Notes: generated by a model from the sequence alone, not told the origin. A stretch of DNA of 39,019 nt from Marinisporobacter balticus (GCF_004345705.1 NZ_SLWV01000034.1:1-39019); one strand, 5' to 3'; numbered from the stretch's first letter, positions 17,024-25,459 are shown. Translations and numbers: made by a program.

Positions 17024-19603
17024 TCAAGCCATGTCATCCCGCAGCGCATCGATGATGTTTTCTTTTTTTATCTTGCTGACAGCATACATCATGGTAACAA
17101 ATATTACAAGAAGCACACTGAACACGCTGATTCTGATATTGGCCCACGGTAACACAAAATCGATAGCGTCCGCTCCGCCGATGACCATCCCTTTGTAAAT
17201 CAGCCAGGAAGAGATTGCTGCTATGGGAAGCCCGATGAGCAGTGCCCTCATGCCATAAAAGGCGCACTCAAAGCGCATCATTTTATTGAAATCATGGTCG
17301 GACATCCCAACAGAGCGGAGCATAGCAAGCTCCCGCCGGCGCAGCTTGATATTCGTGGAAATCGTGTTGAACACATTGGCAACCGCAATCAGCGAAATCA
17401 TAATGATAAAAGTATACGCAAACACGTTGGCAATGAATATCATATTGCGGTTCTCATCAAGAATTTTACGCACATTATACAGGTTGTAGTTGGCTGTAAT
17501 TCCCTCACCCTGAATCATCGTTTCCATTTCAGCCACCGACTGCGTGGAATTTTTTGACCGAAAGGTCAAGCCCTTAATATCCACATGGGTATCGGAGGTT
17601 TCAAGCTTCTCTTTGAGCGAATAGGGGGCCATCACCCTAAAAATGTATGGCTTCGGCTCAGATTTTTCCATGATTGGGGGTGTATCAGGCGGCACGGTTT
17701 CGACAAACGTAATGGCTACGTTTTGCCCCTGTTCCGTATTCGGCTCACCATTTGTTTCGGGAGCGATGGTAAAATTCATGGAAGAACTGGTGAACACATC
17801 TTTAAGCTGGTCAACCTTCTCTGCCTGATTATTGTGGTCTTGCATTTTGGCAACGGCGATCATTTTCGCATTTTGCCCGGAATATTTCTCCGCAGGCAAG
17901 CCCAAGCCTTCGATAATTTTCAGATAGGTGCTGTCATCCAGAAACTGGATTTCCATTGGCAGATTAACCGTTTCGTCTGGCGAATGTGAACGCGTGTATT
18001 CCCAGTAATCGTCTGAAAGATCGCTTGCTTTGGCAGCGCATGAATACTTCATAAGCGCTTGATACGAGCTTTCATAAACACCGCCGGCGGTGTTTAGTTT
18101 TTCGTAAAGACGTAGCATTTCGCTGTCGTCCATATCCTGTGTGGCAAAACCGATGTCATAGGTAGTAAACACGGTTGCCCGATCTGATGCCTGTTTCAAA
18201 TCCGTTACAAAAGAACTGGTCGATATAAACAGTACTACGCTTAAAACAAGTGACAGCACAATGCTGCGATAGCGTTTCTTGTTTCTTTTAAAATTCTTTT
18301 GCGCAAGGGTTCCCTCCAAACCGTAAAGACGCTGCGCCAGTTTTGACGTTTTCACGGCTTTGGATTCAACTTTGACCTCGTTCGTCTGGCGAATACACTC
18401 CATCACAGGAGTGCTTGCGGCCTTCTTGGCCGGGATATAGGCCGAAATCAGAATCGTAACCATGCTTACCACCGCCGCGCCGACAATGGCGGGGGTGGAC
18501 ACTGTCACAGTTAAAGGGACGCTGCTGTAGAGAATGTCCCCAAAATTCCTGGCGACAACGGAAATCACGAGCCAGAGGCCGATTATACCAACGATAACGC
18601 CAATCGGTATGCCAACCGCACCGATACAAAGCCCCTCAAACAGCACCAAATTTCGTAGCTGCTTTGCTGTGGCTCCCACCGACGAGAGAATCCCGAACTG
18701 GTGTGTGCGTTCGTTCAATGAGATATTGAATGCATTATAAATCAAAAAAATGGAACCTATCATAATAATGGTGACTACAATGCCGCCAACCGAGTACAGA
18801 AGCATGTTGAACAGGTTATCTTGGGAAAGGCCCATGAAACGCAGCACATTATTGTTAAAGACATAGCTATGGTTTCCGGCTGTGCTGTTTGCGTAAGCAT
18901 GAACCCCATGCGGGTTTTTCAGTGTAACAAACAGGCTGAAGCTGTCCGTTTTGTCCCCAACATCCGCTTTGGTGATCAAGGTGTATCCCGGCGTGAAAGA
19001 TTCCTCAAAGCTGGGTCTTTGGCAGATACCGACAACCGTGTAGGTTCTCTCATCTTGTGGCACAAGAGTTTCACCCCCGGAGGTGTACGGGTCATTCTGA
19101 CCGAGCTTCTCGTTTCCATTCATGCGGCTTCCCACAGCAAGGGAAAGGGTGTAACCCACCGCTAATTTAACGTCACCGTTTACTGCGACGCTCCCCGAAA
19201 CAAGAATCTCACTGCTATTTTCAGGCAGTCTACCGGAAATCAGGTTGATAGGCAAAGTACGAAAAGCTTCCTCGCTGAATCCAGCTATAAAAAGATAGGG
19301 TTTGTCCGGGTTTTTACCGCCTTCAAGTTTTGCGTAGCCTATATTTTCAAATGTTGCGGTGTCTGCAACTTCCTTATTGTGGGCTTGTTCCTGTACGAAA
19401 GAGGAATCTACGTTCAAAAACCCAACGTGCCAATCGCCGTATTTCTGCGCCGCGCCGTTTGCCATATAGTTCAGCAGAGAAATGCCAAAGGTGGCGACTG
19501 CCGTAATCAGCGCGGTGGACAGAACAACGCCGATAATCGTTACAAGCGTTCGTGTGCGGCTCTTTTTCAGTCCTTGCAGCGCGACTTTGTTAAAAATGTT
19601 CAT
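17024..19603 (-). CDS. FtsX/MacB-type ABC transporter permease of a peptide-response module
   Basis: The protein has 859 residues with a duplicated FtsX architecture. TM1 lies at about 18-42, followed by a large extracellular domain to about 265, then three TMs (about 266-398) in the first FtsX domain. TM5 is at about 443-467, followed by a second extracellular domain (468-735), then three TMs (about 737-848). The start overlaps the ATPase stop by four bases (ATGA), so the two are translationally coupled. Such permeases with an FtsX-type ATPase and a neighbouring two-component system often bind or expel antimicrobial peptides in Bacillota. It differs from BceB proper, which has ten TMs and one large loop. 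G+C content is visibly higher than in the flanking genes, pointing to acquisition. The substrate is unknown. Confidence 0.88.
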   Translation of the reverse strand: MNIFNKVALQGLKKSRTRTLVTIIGVVLSTALITAVATFGISLLNYMANGAAQKYGDWHVGFLNVDSSFVQEQAHNKEVADTATFENIGYAKLEGGKNPDKPYLFIAGFSEEAFRTLPINLISGRLPENSSEILVSGSVAVNGDVKLAVGYTLSLAVGSRMNGNEKLGQNDPYTSGGETLVPQDERTYTVVGICQRPSFEESFTPGYTLITKADVGDKTDSFSLFVTLKNPHGVHAYANSTAGNHSYVFNNNVLRFMGLSQDNLFNMLLYSVGGIVVTIIMIGSIFLIYNAFNISLNERTHQFGILSSVGATAKQLRNLVLFEGLCIGAVGIPIGVIVGIIGLWLVISVVARNFGDILYSSVPLTVTVSTPAIVGAAVVSMVTILISAYIPAKKAASTPVMECIRQTNEVKVESKAVKTSKLAQRLYGLEGTLAQKNFKRNKKRYRSIVLSLVLSVVLFISTSSFVTDLKQASDRATVFTTYDIGFATQDMDDSEMLRLYEKLNTAGGVYESSYQALMKYSCAAKASDLSDDYWEYTRSHSPDETVNLPMEIQFLDDSTYLKIIEGLGLPAEKYSGQNAKMIAVAKMQDHNNQAEKVDQLKDVFTSSSMNFTIAPETNGEPNTEQGQNVAITFVETVPPDTPPIMEKSEPKPYIFRVMAPYSLKEKLETSDTHVDIKGLTFRSKNSTQSVAEMETMIQGEGITANYNLYNVRKILDENRNMIFIANVFAYTFIIMISLIAVANVFNTISTNIKLRRRELAMLRSVGMSDHDFNKMMRFECAFYGMRALLIGLPIAAISSWLIYKGMVIGGADAIDFVLPWANIRISVFSVLLVIFVTMMYAVSKIKKENIIDALRDDMA

Positions 19604-20289
19604 GACCGTGCCACCTGCTTCTCATCCCTCACCACTTTACCGTCTGCTATACTGATAATACGGTCTGCCTGCAGGGCGATATTTTCATCATGTGTAATGA
19701 TGATAAGGGTTTGATGATATTTATTATGGCTTTCTTTCAGCAGACGGATGATTTCCTGACCGTTGCGGCTGTCCAGACTGCCGGTGGGTTCATCCGCCAG
19801 CATGACCGCCGGGGCGTTCATCAAAGCGCGACCGATTGCAACACGTTGTTGCTGGCCCCCAGAAAGCTGGTTTGGCAAATGTGTTTTACGATCTTTTAGC
19901 GCAAGCAATTCCAACAAATCATTCAGTCGTTCCTCGTTGACCTTCCGTTTGTCCATCAGAATCGGCAGGGTGATATTTTCCACTACATTCAAAGTAGGAA
20001 TCAGGTTATGAAACTGGTAAATCAGTCCCACTTGCCGCCTGCGAAAAATGGCGAGTTTTTCATTGCTTTGACCATAAACATCCTGACCCTCCAAATATAT
20101 CTTTCCTCTTGTTGGAACGTCTACACCGGCGATGGCGTGAAGCAATGTGGATTTACCGGAACCAGAGGAACCGATGATTGCGGTAAACTCCCCCTTTTCG
20201 ATTGTAAGCGAAACATGGTCAAGTGCGGTAACTTGGGTTTCATCCTTGCCGTAGACCTTGCATAAATCTTCAATTTTTAAAAACTCCAT
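19600..20289 (-). CDS. ABC transporter ATP-binding protein (LolD/MacB-like)
   Basis: This complete 229-residue ATPase has Walker A GSSGSGKST (40-48), Q-loop Gln92 (YQFHN), signature LSGGQQQR (142-149), Walker B with ADEPTG and Glu167, and a switch His in IIITHDE. The FtsX-type class is shown by the IYLEGQDVYGQSNEKLA region. It hydrolyses ATP at the inner face of the membrane to drive the permease encoded next, with which it overlaps by four bases. The start at 20289 follows a GAGG-type ribosome site. An 82-bp gap with promoter features separates it from the histidine kinase, so it can be induced separately from the two-component genes. Confidence 0.93.
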   Translation of the reverse strand: MEFLKIEDLCKVYGKDETQVTALDHVSLTIEKGEFTAIIGSSGSGKSTLLHAIAGVDVPTRGKIYLEGQDVYGQSNEKLAIFRRRQVGLIYQFHNLIPTLNVVENITLPILMDKRKVNEERLNDLLELLALKDRKTHLPNQLSGGQQQRVAIGRALMNAPAVMLADEPTGSLDSRNGQEIIRLLKESHNKYHQTLIIITHDENIALQADRIISIADGKVVRDEKQVARS

Positions 20290-20321
20290 TATGTGAGCCT
20301 CCTTGTTTATGTTTTACCCAT

Positions 20322-20357
20322 ATAATAGAACTTTCACCTTACATTTCAGTGACATTT
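20322..20357 (-). promoter_or_regulatory. Probable response-regulator-dependent promoter of the ABC pair
   Basis: On the minus strand, between the kinase stop and the ATPase start, AAATGT occurs twice exactly 11 bp apart (20357-20352 and 20346-20341), placed where a -35 box would be. A -10-like TATTAT follows (20327-20322), then AGGAGG and the ATPase start. Tandem half-sites with an 11-bp pitch suit OmpR-family activators. Assigning the neighbouring regulator to it is inference. Confidence 0.5.
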
Positions 20358-20371
20358 AAGTGAGAGATTCG

Positions 20372-21361
20372 TCACTTTGGGAAACGAATCTCAAAGAGCG
20401 CGCCGCTCCGTGGGTGATTTTTGGCAATGATAGTCCCACCCTGCCGGGTAATGATACTTTTACAGAGTGCCAATCCGATCCCGTACCCCGTGGCATTCGC
20501 GTTTTTCCCACGATAAAAACGGTCAAACAGATGGGATAAATCTTCTTTTTCAAAGCCTAAGCCGCTGTCATGGAGGGAGATTTCAGTAAACAACGGGTTA
20601 TCTTCACAGGAAATCTCGATTTTCCCGTGGTCGCCAGTGCTTTCCATACAATTTTTGAGAAGGTTTTGAATCACCTCCGAAAGCCAGCCAAAATCGCCTT
20701 GTAGCATCACCCCCTTCGGAACGTCGATTTGCAGCGCAATATCGTGCAGCTCCATCGGAATTAGAAGCGAGTGGACGGCTGCGTTTATCAAAGCATCCAC
20801 CTCGATCAGCTTGCTTTGGAATACTACAATACCTGCGTCCAAACGGGACAATTTCAACAGGGAGGTAACCAACCAATCCATCTGTGCAAATAGTTCCTCA
20901 TTTTCCCGCAGCAGGGCTCGCCGTTCATTTTCGGCAGGGTTCTTCTTCAGCAGGGACAGGATCAGATTTGCGGAGGTAAGCGGGGTACGAAGCTGGTGGG
21001 CGATGTCGGCCAGGGACTCGGCAAGATGCGCTTTCTCTTTTTTCAGCGCGTCGTTTTGCTCCCGGATTCGCAGCGTCATTTTGGTGATCTCGCTTTGCAA
21101 AATCGAAAGTTCGCCCTCGTCTGATTCACTGATATACCGATGGTCAGCATTATGAAGTACAAGATTGATTTCTTCTGAAATCTGCGCAATGCTTTTGTAT
21201 CGGGCTTTGGTAAACATAAAAAATGCCGCTCCAAAGGCAACGGCGGAAGCGAGGGTCAGTATTCCAGCCACTGGATGGATGGTAAACTCCACCGTGGCAG
21301 CAGCAGCGGTTATTACGACGAACAAAAGGGTAAATAACCGAATCTCTCTATTCCGAAACAT
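20372..21361 (-). CDS. Sensor histidine kinase, intramembrane-sensing type
   Basis: The 329-residue protein has two TM helices close together (about 8-27 and 31-50) joined by only a few residues, so there is no extracellular sensing domain, as in kinases that read the state of a partner ABC permease. A HAMP-less linker leads to the HisKA domain with phospho-acceptor His122 (IAHQLRTPLTS) and a HATPase domain with the N box (QNLLKN), G1 (DSGLGF), F box (LFDRFYRG) and G2 (GYGIGLALCK). All catalytic motifs are intact. Its start overlaps the regulator stop by 14 bases. It most likely phosphorylates the upstream regulator in response to a cell-envelope-active peptide, with the ABC pair as target; the signal is inferred. 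Confidence 0.92.
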   Translation of the reverse strand: MFRNREIRLFTLLFVVITAAAATVEFTIHPVAGILTLASAVAFGAAFFMFTKARYKSIAQISEEINLVLHNADHRYISESDEGELSILQSEITKMTLRIREQNDALKKEKAHLAESLADIAHQLRTPLTSANLILSLLKKNPAENERRALLRENEELFAQMDWLVTSLLKLSRLDAGIVVFQSKLIEVDALINAAVHSLLIPMELHDIALQIDVPKGVMLQGDFGWLSEVIQNLLKNCMESTGDHGKIEISCEDNPLFTEISLHDSGLGFEKEDLSHLFDRFYRGKNANATGYGIGLALCKSIITRQGGTIIAKNHPRSGALFEIRFPK

Positions 21362-22034
21362 AGCTACCTCCCAGTCGGTACCCCGTTCCGCGAACGGTCA
21401 AAATGATCTGCGGGTTCGCAGGGTCGCTCTCGATTTTCTCCCGTAGGCGTTTGATGTAGACGGTCAAGGTATTGTTATTGACAAACTCGCCTGCTGCGTC
21501 CCACAATTCGTCCAACAGCACGTCCCGCGTGAGGATACTTTTGGGGTTGTTGATGAACACCAACAGCAAGCGGTATTCTAATGCGGAAAGAAAAACTTCT
21601 TTGCCATCTTTTTTCACAACACCGCTGGTCGTATCAGCATGAAGTCCGCACAGTTCAAAAGCAGATGGAGAACGTCCGAATTTTCGCAGAGCCGTTCCAA
21701 TGCGTGCAATCAATTCACGTGGACGAAAAGGTTTGGTGATATAGTCATCCGCCCCCATGTTCAGCCCAGTAACAACACTCGCCTCATCGCCAGAAGCCGT
21801 AAGAAAGATAACGGGAATATTCTGTGTTTGCTTGATTTCTGTGCAAACTGCAAAACCATTTCCGTCCGGCAGGGAAATATCAACCAGTGCCAAGTCAAAT
21901 TTGTTCCCTACTAACAGGGTAGTAGCCCCTCTCTGCGTGGGAGCGTGGGTAACGATAAATCCTTCCGAGCGAAGCAATAGAGAAAGATTTTTCGCAATTT
22001 CCTTATCATCCTCAACCAAAAATATCCGCTTCAT
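21348..22034 (-). CDS. OmpR/PhoB-family response regulator
   Basis: The protein has 228 residues. The receiver domain has acidic pair Asp9-Asp10, phospho-acceptor Asp52 (VDISLPDGNG), Thr79 (FLTAS) and Lys101 (ITKPF). The C-terminal winged helix (about 130-225) shows LSALEYRLL and TVYIKRLREKI followed by VRGTGYRL, typical of OmpR-type DNA binding. It is the first gene of the four-gene minus-strand set and overlaps the kinase gene. The likely target is the direct-repeat promoter at 20322-20357. G+C and codon use match the kinase and transporter genes rather than the AT-rich neighbours, so the four genes arrived as one unit. Confidence 0.94.
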   Translation of the reverse strand: MKRIFLVEDDKEIAKNLSLLLRSEGFIVTHAPTQRGATTLLVGNKFDLALVDISLPDGNGFAVCTEIKQTQNIPVIFLTASGDEASVVTGLNMGADDYITKPFRPRELIARIGTALRKFGRSPSAFELCGLHADTTSGVVKKDGKEVFLSALEYRLLLVFINNPKSILTRDVLLDELWDAAGEFVNNNTLTVYIKRLREKIESDPANPQIILTVRGTGYRLGGSYVSE

Positions 22035-22086
22035 TTATTGTCACCATCCTTTCCGTTGCTGCTCCTTTTGTCGTTATATAATCCAT
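22012..22086 (-). pseudogene. 24-codon frame at the head of the regulator operon, possible stub of a small HTH gene
   Basis: ATG at 22086 follows GGAGGG with good spacing. The product MDYITTKGAATERMVTI... runs 24 residues and stops inside the regulator gene (overlap 22012-22034). The first residues resemble the MDYITTKEAA start of small helix-turn-helix proteins common in integrative elements of gut Bacillota (from memory, not searched). It may be a leftover start now acting as a leader that couples translation to the regulator. Confidence 0.35.
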
Positions 22087-22195
22087 GCTCAATCCCTCCA
22101 ATGCTCTTATTGTATTTCTTTTATCGGAAATATACAACGAATGATTATGAATTATTTCTATCATGTCTTTATGGTAAAGATGTAGCTTAATTTAC

Positions 22196-22224
22196 TTGTA
22201 AACTAGTGGTATATATTTTATAAT
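22196..22224 (+). promoter_or_regulatory. Candidate sigma-A promoter for the acetyltransferase gene
   Basis: TTGTAA (22196-22201) and TATAAT (22219-22224) are separated by 17 bp, 108 bp before the start codon at 22332. The rest of the 22087-22331 spacer shows no gene or repeat. Confidence 0.45.
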
Positions 22225-22331
22225 AAGGTGTTTAATGGTATTATATATTCACAAGTTGTTTCATACTTGTAGAAAAATGCGAATTAAAAGTTAGTTATAT
22301 TTTATTTATGTAGAAAAGGAGAAAAATTAAA

Positions 22332-22841
22332 ATGGAGTTAAGTACAGAACGATTAATAATTATACCTTTAAAGCTTCATCAGTTTAAATTATTGCTCGAT
22401 GGAGTTGATAAATTTGAGAAGGCGTTAAAGCTAAGTGCTTCAAATGAATGTTTGGAGGAACATACTCAAGAAGCAATGAAAGGATTATATGAAGAAGCTG
22501 TAAAAAATAGAGATAGATATCTTTGGTATACAAATTGGCAGATTATTTTAAAATCAGAAAACAAATCTATTGGTAGTGCTTGTTTTATGAAATGCCCAGA
22601 TGAAAATGGTCAGATTGAAATAGGATATGGGATCAATAGTACCTATCAAAATAATGGGTATATGACCGAGGCAGCACAGGCTATTTGTGAGTGGGCTATT
22701 AGTCAAAGTGATGTTTCTATTATCATTGCAGAAACAGAAAAAAATAATATCGCTTCACATAAAGTATTGCAAAAATGCGGAATGAAAAAATATAAGGAAA
22801 CAGGAGAGCGTATTTTGTGGCGTATAAAAGCAGTTGTTTAA
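22332..22841 (+). CDS. GNAT-family N-acetyltransferase (RimJ/RimL-like)
   Basis: This 169-residue protein starts ten bases after AAAGGAG. The N-terminal LSTERLIIIPL strand and the acetyl-CoA-binding motif (IEIGYGINSTYQNNGYMTEA, about 97-116, then AICEWAI) place it with the GNAT group that acetylates protein N-termini or small amines. The late NNIASHKVLQKCGMKKY segment is the usual final strand-helix signature. It is complete and a single gene, between the high-G+C module and the bla locus. The substrate cannot be told; antibiotic acetylation is possible but nothing here points to it over other amines. Confidence 0.88.
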   Translation: MELSTERLIIIPLKLHQFKLLLDGVDKFEKALKLSASNECLEEHTQEAMKGLYEEAVKNRDRYLWYTNWQIILKSENKSIGSACFMKCPDENGQIEIGYGINSTYQNNGYMTEAAQAICEWAISQSDVSIIIAETEKNNIASHKVLQKCGMKKYKETGERILWRIKAVV

Positions 22842-22920
22842 TATAATATTTAGTCAAATCGAACTGGTAAATTAAGGATTGCTTATTCTGGTTTTCTGTT
22901 TCGTTACTACACATACCCCA

Positions 22921-22966
22921 TTGACATAAATAAGACAAAATTATAATATAGAATTACAAATGTAAT
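22921..22966 (+). promoter_or_regulatory. blaI-blaR1 promoter with BlaI operator
   Basis: TTGACA (22921-22926) is followed by overlapping -10 candidates TATAAT (22942) and TAATAT (22944, 17-bp spacing). Directly downstream lies the palindrome ATTACAAATGTAAT (22953-22966), which contains the TACA-NN-TGTA core known for BlaI/MecI operators. Repressor bound here would block the blaI promoter, giving autoregulation. The ribosome site TAGGAG follows before the ATG at 22982. Confidence 0.75.
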
Positions 22967-22981
22967 CTAGGAGATGAAACT

Positions 22982-23374
22982 ATGAATATGAAATCACTCA
23001 TATCTGAATCAGAATGGCAAGTTATGAAAGTCATATGGAATAATGACCTTATAAGTGCCAATGATATAATAAATGCATTAGAGAGCACTACTACGTGGAA
23101 ACCTAAAACTATAAAAACATTATTGAGTAGGTTATTGAAAAAAGAAGTTATAGACTTTAAGAAAGACGGAAGAACTTATTTATATTACCCATTACTAGAA
23201 GAAAAAGAGTGTATAAAGGGTGAAAGTAAAGCCTTTCTTAAAAGGGTATATGGTGGAGTTGTAAATGCAATGTTTACTAATTTCTTAGAGGATTATGATT
23301 TGACAGAGGATGAGATCGATCAATTAAAAGATCTATTAGAGAAAAAGGAAAAAAGTAAAGGCGATAGAGAATAA
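22982..23374 (+). CDS. blaI: BlaI/MecI-family repressor
   Basis: This 130-residue winged-helix repressor begins with the family-typical ISESEWQVMKVIW and continues with KPKTIKTLLSRLLKK (recognition helix) and FKKDGRTYLYYPL (wing). The C-terminal helices (about 80-128) form the dimer part. In staphylococci and bacilli BlaI binds TACA/TGTA palindromes and is cleaved after BlaR1 senses a beta-lactam; matching palindromes lie upstream of this gene and of the beta-lactamase gene. Its stop overlaps the blaR1 start (TAATG), so the pair is one operon. Confidence in family and role is high. Confidence 0.93.
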   Translation: MNMKSLISESEWQVMKVIWNNDLISANDIINALESTTTWKPKTIKTLLSRLLKKEVIDFKKDGRTYLYYPLLEEKECIKGESKAFLKRVYGGVVNAMFTNFLEDYDLTEDEIDQLKDLLEKKEKSKGDRE

Positions 23375-25167
23375 TGAACACATATAATTGTATTTCTTGG
23401 ATAATATATTCATCCATAAATGGATCAATTTTAGTCATGGGAATATTTTTATTAAGGCATATATTAAAAAATAGGTTACAGGGTACATGGAATTACTATA
23501 TGTGGTTCTTATTAATCATTCGATTAATAAGCCCCTATGGATTTACAAAATCCTTTAATCTGATTTTTGTTATGAAAAATTTATTGAAAAATACTTATAC
23601 TAAATCTAGTCAAGGATTAGTAAAGACCTATTTCAAAGGGAACAATAGTGGCATTCGATTTAATGATATGACAAAGGATTATGCCTTATCTATTAATAAA
23701 AAAATAGCATATTTTAATATGGATGTATTATTTTCTCTATGGTTAATAGGCGCTATAATTTTTTTCATGATTTTTATTTATACGAATATAAAAAGTAGAA
23801 AAAAATATAGTTCTGCAAATGTTGTAAAAGATAATAAAATATTGGATATATTTAAATTTTGTAAAGAAAAAACGAAGGTAAAGTCTCATTTAAAGTTAAT
23901 TAAAGATGATAAAATATATAGTCCTATGATTTATGGCATATTTAAAGCATATTTAATTCTACCTGAAAGAGAATTAAAAGGTCTAGAAGAGAAGGACATA
24001 AGAAATATTATGCTACATGAAATGGTTCATTACAAAAGCAAAGATATTCTAGTGAATATAATTACGACTTTTATACAAATAGTGCATTGGTTTAACCCAA
24101 TAATATGGATTGGATTTGCAAAAATGAGAAAAGACAGAGAAATTGCCTGTGATACGAAGGTATTATCTTATCTGGAATCTTGGGAACATAAAGAATATGG
24201 AGAAACGATCATTAAATTATTGAGAAATTATAATAATACTAGGATAGAAACTTCTTTTTCAGTAGGTTTTTTACATAATAGAGCGTATCTTAAGGAAAGA
24301 ATAAATAATATTGTATCTTTTAAGAATCGCTCTAAGAAAAGAATTTTAGTAGGAAGTATGGCTATTTTTCTTCTAGCGAATGTATTTTTATGTGATGGAA
24401 AAGAAAAATTTAATTATTTGAAAGACAATATAGGGCGTATACCTAAAAACTATGAATATGAACATGTGGGAAAGTATTTTAATGGATATGAGGGAACTTT
24501 TGTTCTTTATGATATGAAGAATGATAAATATCACATCTACAATGAGTCCTTGAGCAAAAAGCGTGTATCTCCACTATCTACTTTCAAAATAGGAATATCC
24601 TTAGTGGGGCTTGAAGAAGGTATCATAAAAGATGAAAATATGATAATCCCCTGGAATAAAGAAATATATCCCTTTGAAGAATGGAATAAAGATCAGAATC
24701 TAAAAACGGCTATGAAATATTCTGTAAATTGGTATTATGAAGCAGTAAGTTCTAGGATCGGTCATAGGACTATGAAAAAGTATGTAGATAAGATGAAGTA
24801 TGGAAATAAATTTGTTTCAAATAATATAACAAGATTTTGGAATGAATCTAGTTTGAAAATATCTCCTATAGAGCAAATTAGTTTTTTAAGGGATTTTTAT
24901 GCGTACAAATTACCCTTCTCAAAAGAAAATTTAGATAGGGTAAAAGAGGTTATAAAAGTATCTAAGAATAATAGGGGACAATTGTCTGGAAAGACAGGAA
25001 CTGCAAATGTAAATAATAAGAATATAAATGGTTGGTTTATAGGATATGTGGAGAAAGATGATAATACGTATTTCTTTGCCACCAATATAAATGCCATAGA
25101 CAAAGCTAGTGGTAGTGCTGCTAAGCATATAACCCTATCCATATTAAAGGAAAAAGGAATATATTAA
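23374..25167 (+). CDS. blaR1: BlaR1/MecR1-type beta-lactam sensor-transducer with zinc protease domain
   Basis: The 597-residue membrane protein has several N-terminal TM segments and a cytoplasmic peptidase M56 domain with zinc motif His215-Glu216-Met-Val-His219 and downstream DREIACD. After a last TM (about 325-345) comes the extracellular penicillin-binding sensor with acylated Ser402 in STFK, SVN (in YSVNWYYE) and KTG (LSGKTGTANVN). All three transpeptidase-fold motifs are intact. Acylation by a beta-lactam activates the protease and relieves BlaI repression. It overlaps blaI by one base and is followed by a terminator. The sensor domain resembles class D beta-lactamases, as usual for this family. 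Confidence 0.95.
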   Translation: MNTYNCISWIIYSSINGSILVMGIFLLRHILKNRLQGTWNYYMWFLLIIRLISPYGFTKSFNLIFVMKNLLKNTYTKSSQGLVKTYFKGNNSGIRFNDMTKDYALSINKKIAYFNMDVLFSLWLIGAIIFFMIFIYTNIKSRKKYSSANVVKDNKILDIFKFCKEKTKVKSHLKLIKDDKIYSPMIYGIFKAYLILPERELKGLEEKDIRNIMLHEMVHYKSKDILVNIITTFIQIVHWFNPIIWIGFAKMRKDREIACDTKVLSYLESWEHKEYGETIIKLLRNYNNTRIETSFSVGFLHNRAYLKERINNIVSFKNRSKKRILVGSMAIFLLANVFLCDGKEKFNYLKDNIGRIPKNYEYEHVGKYFNGYEGTFVLYDMKNDKYHIYNESLSKKRVSPLSTFKIGISLVGLEEGIIKDENMIIPWNKEIYPFEEWNKDQNLKTAMKYSVNWYYEAVSSRIGHRTMKKYVDKMKYGNKFVSNNITRFWNESSLKISPIEQISFLRDFYAYKLPFSKENLDRVKEVIKVSKNNRGQLSGKTGTANVNNKNINGWFIGYVEKDDNTYFFATNINAIDKASGSAAKHITLSILKEKGIY

Positions 25168-25170
25168 GGA

Positions 25171-25207
25171 AAAATGATAAGACTATTTTAGTTTTATCAT
25201 TTTTTTA
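25171..25207 (+). terminator. Terminator after blaR1
   Basis: AAAATGATAA (25171-25180) pairs with TTATCATTTT (25194-25203), with extra inner pairs and a 5-base loop, followed by TTTA. It separates the blaI-blaR1 transcript from the next promoter at 25208. Confidence 0.82.
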
Positions 25208-25268
25208 TTGACATTTATAGATTACAAGTGTAATATTTAAATCAAAGAAAAGATTACGTTTGTAATCT
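25208..25268 (+). promoter_or_regulatory. Beta-lactamase promoter with two BlaI operators
   Basis: TTGACA (25208-25213) and TAATAT (25231-25236) are spaced by 17 bp. ATTACAAGTGTAAT (25221-25234) fills the spacer and overlaps the -10 box; a second, 18-bp palindrome AGATTACGTTTGTAATCT (25251-25268) lies just downstream. Both share the ATTAC...GTAAT frame with the blaI operator. Two operators here against one at blaI predict tighter repression of the beta-lactamase than of the regulators. Confidence 0.78.
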
Positions 25269-25288
25269 ATATGTATGGAGGTATAAAA

Positions 25289-25459
25289 GTGAAAAGAAAA
25301 TTTATATGGCATTATGAAGATGCATAAAAAAAAGTATTCATCGTAGATACACCTTATACGCCAGAGGCTACGGATAAATGCTTTTTGGGAAATAACCAAA
25401 TGTCTTTACTCATTATCTATAAGATAATTGTAGCACTCGGACATCTCAATGAAACATAA
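25289..25459 (+). pseudogene. Frame with an internal stop between the bla promoter and the beta-lactamase; possible metallo-hydrolase stub
   Basis: GTG at 25289 follows GGAGG (25277-25281) at good spacing. It encodes MKRKFIWHYEDA, a TAA, then in the same frame KKVFIVDTPYTPEATDK and 27 further residues to a second TAA. The VDTPYTPEATDK string resembles the early strand of metallo-beta-lactamases (family memory only). The rest matches nothing I know. It lies in the 5' part of the beta-lactamase transcript, so it may be a decayed resistance gene or a short leader peptide. It explains most of the 250 bp before blaA. Confidence 0.4.

Noticed and set aside
17286..21446. Many plus-strand frames of 60-140 codons over the high-G+C module
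   Set aside because: They are shadows of the minus-strand transporter and two-component genes, caused by fewer stop codons in G+C-richer DNA; no family motifs.
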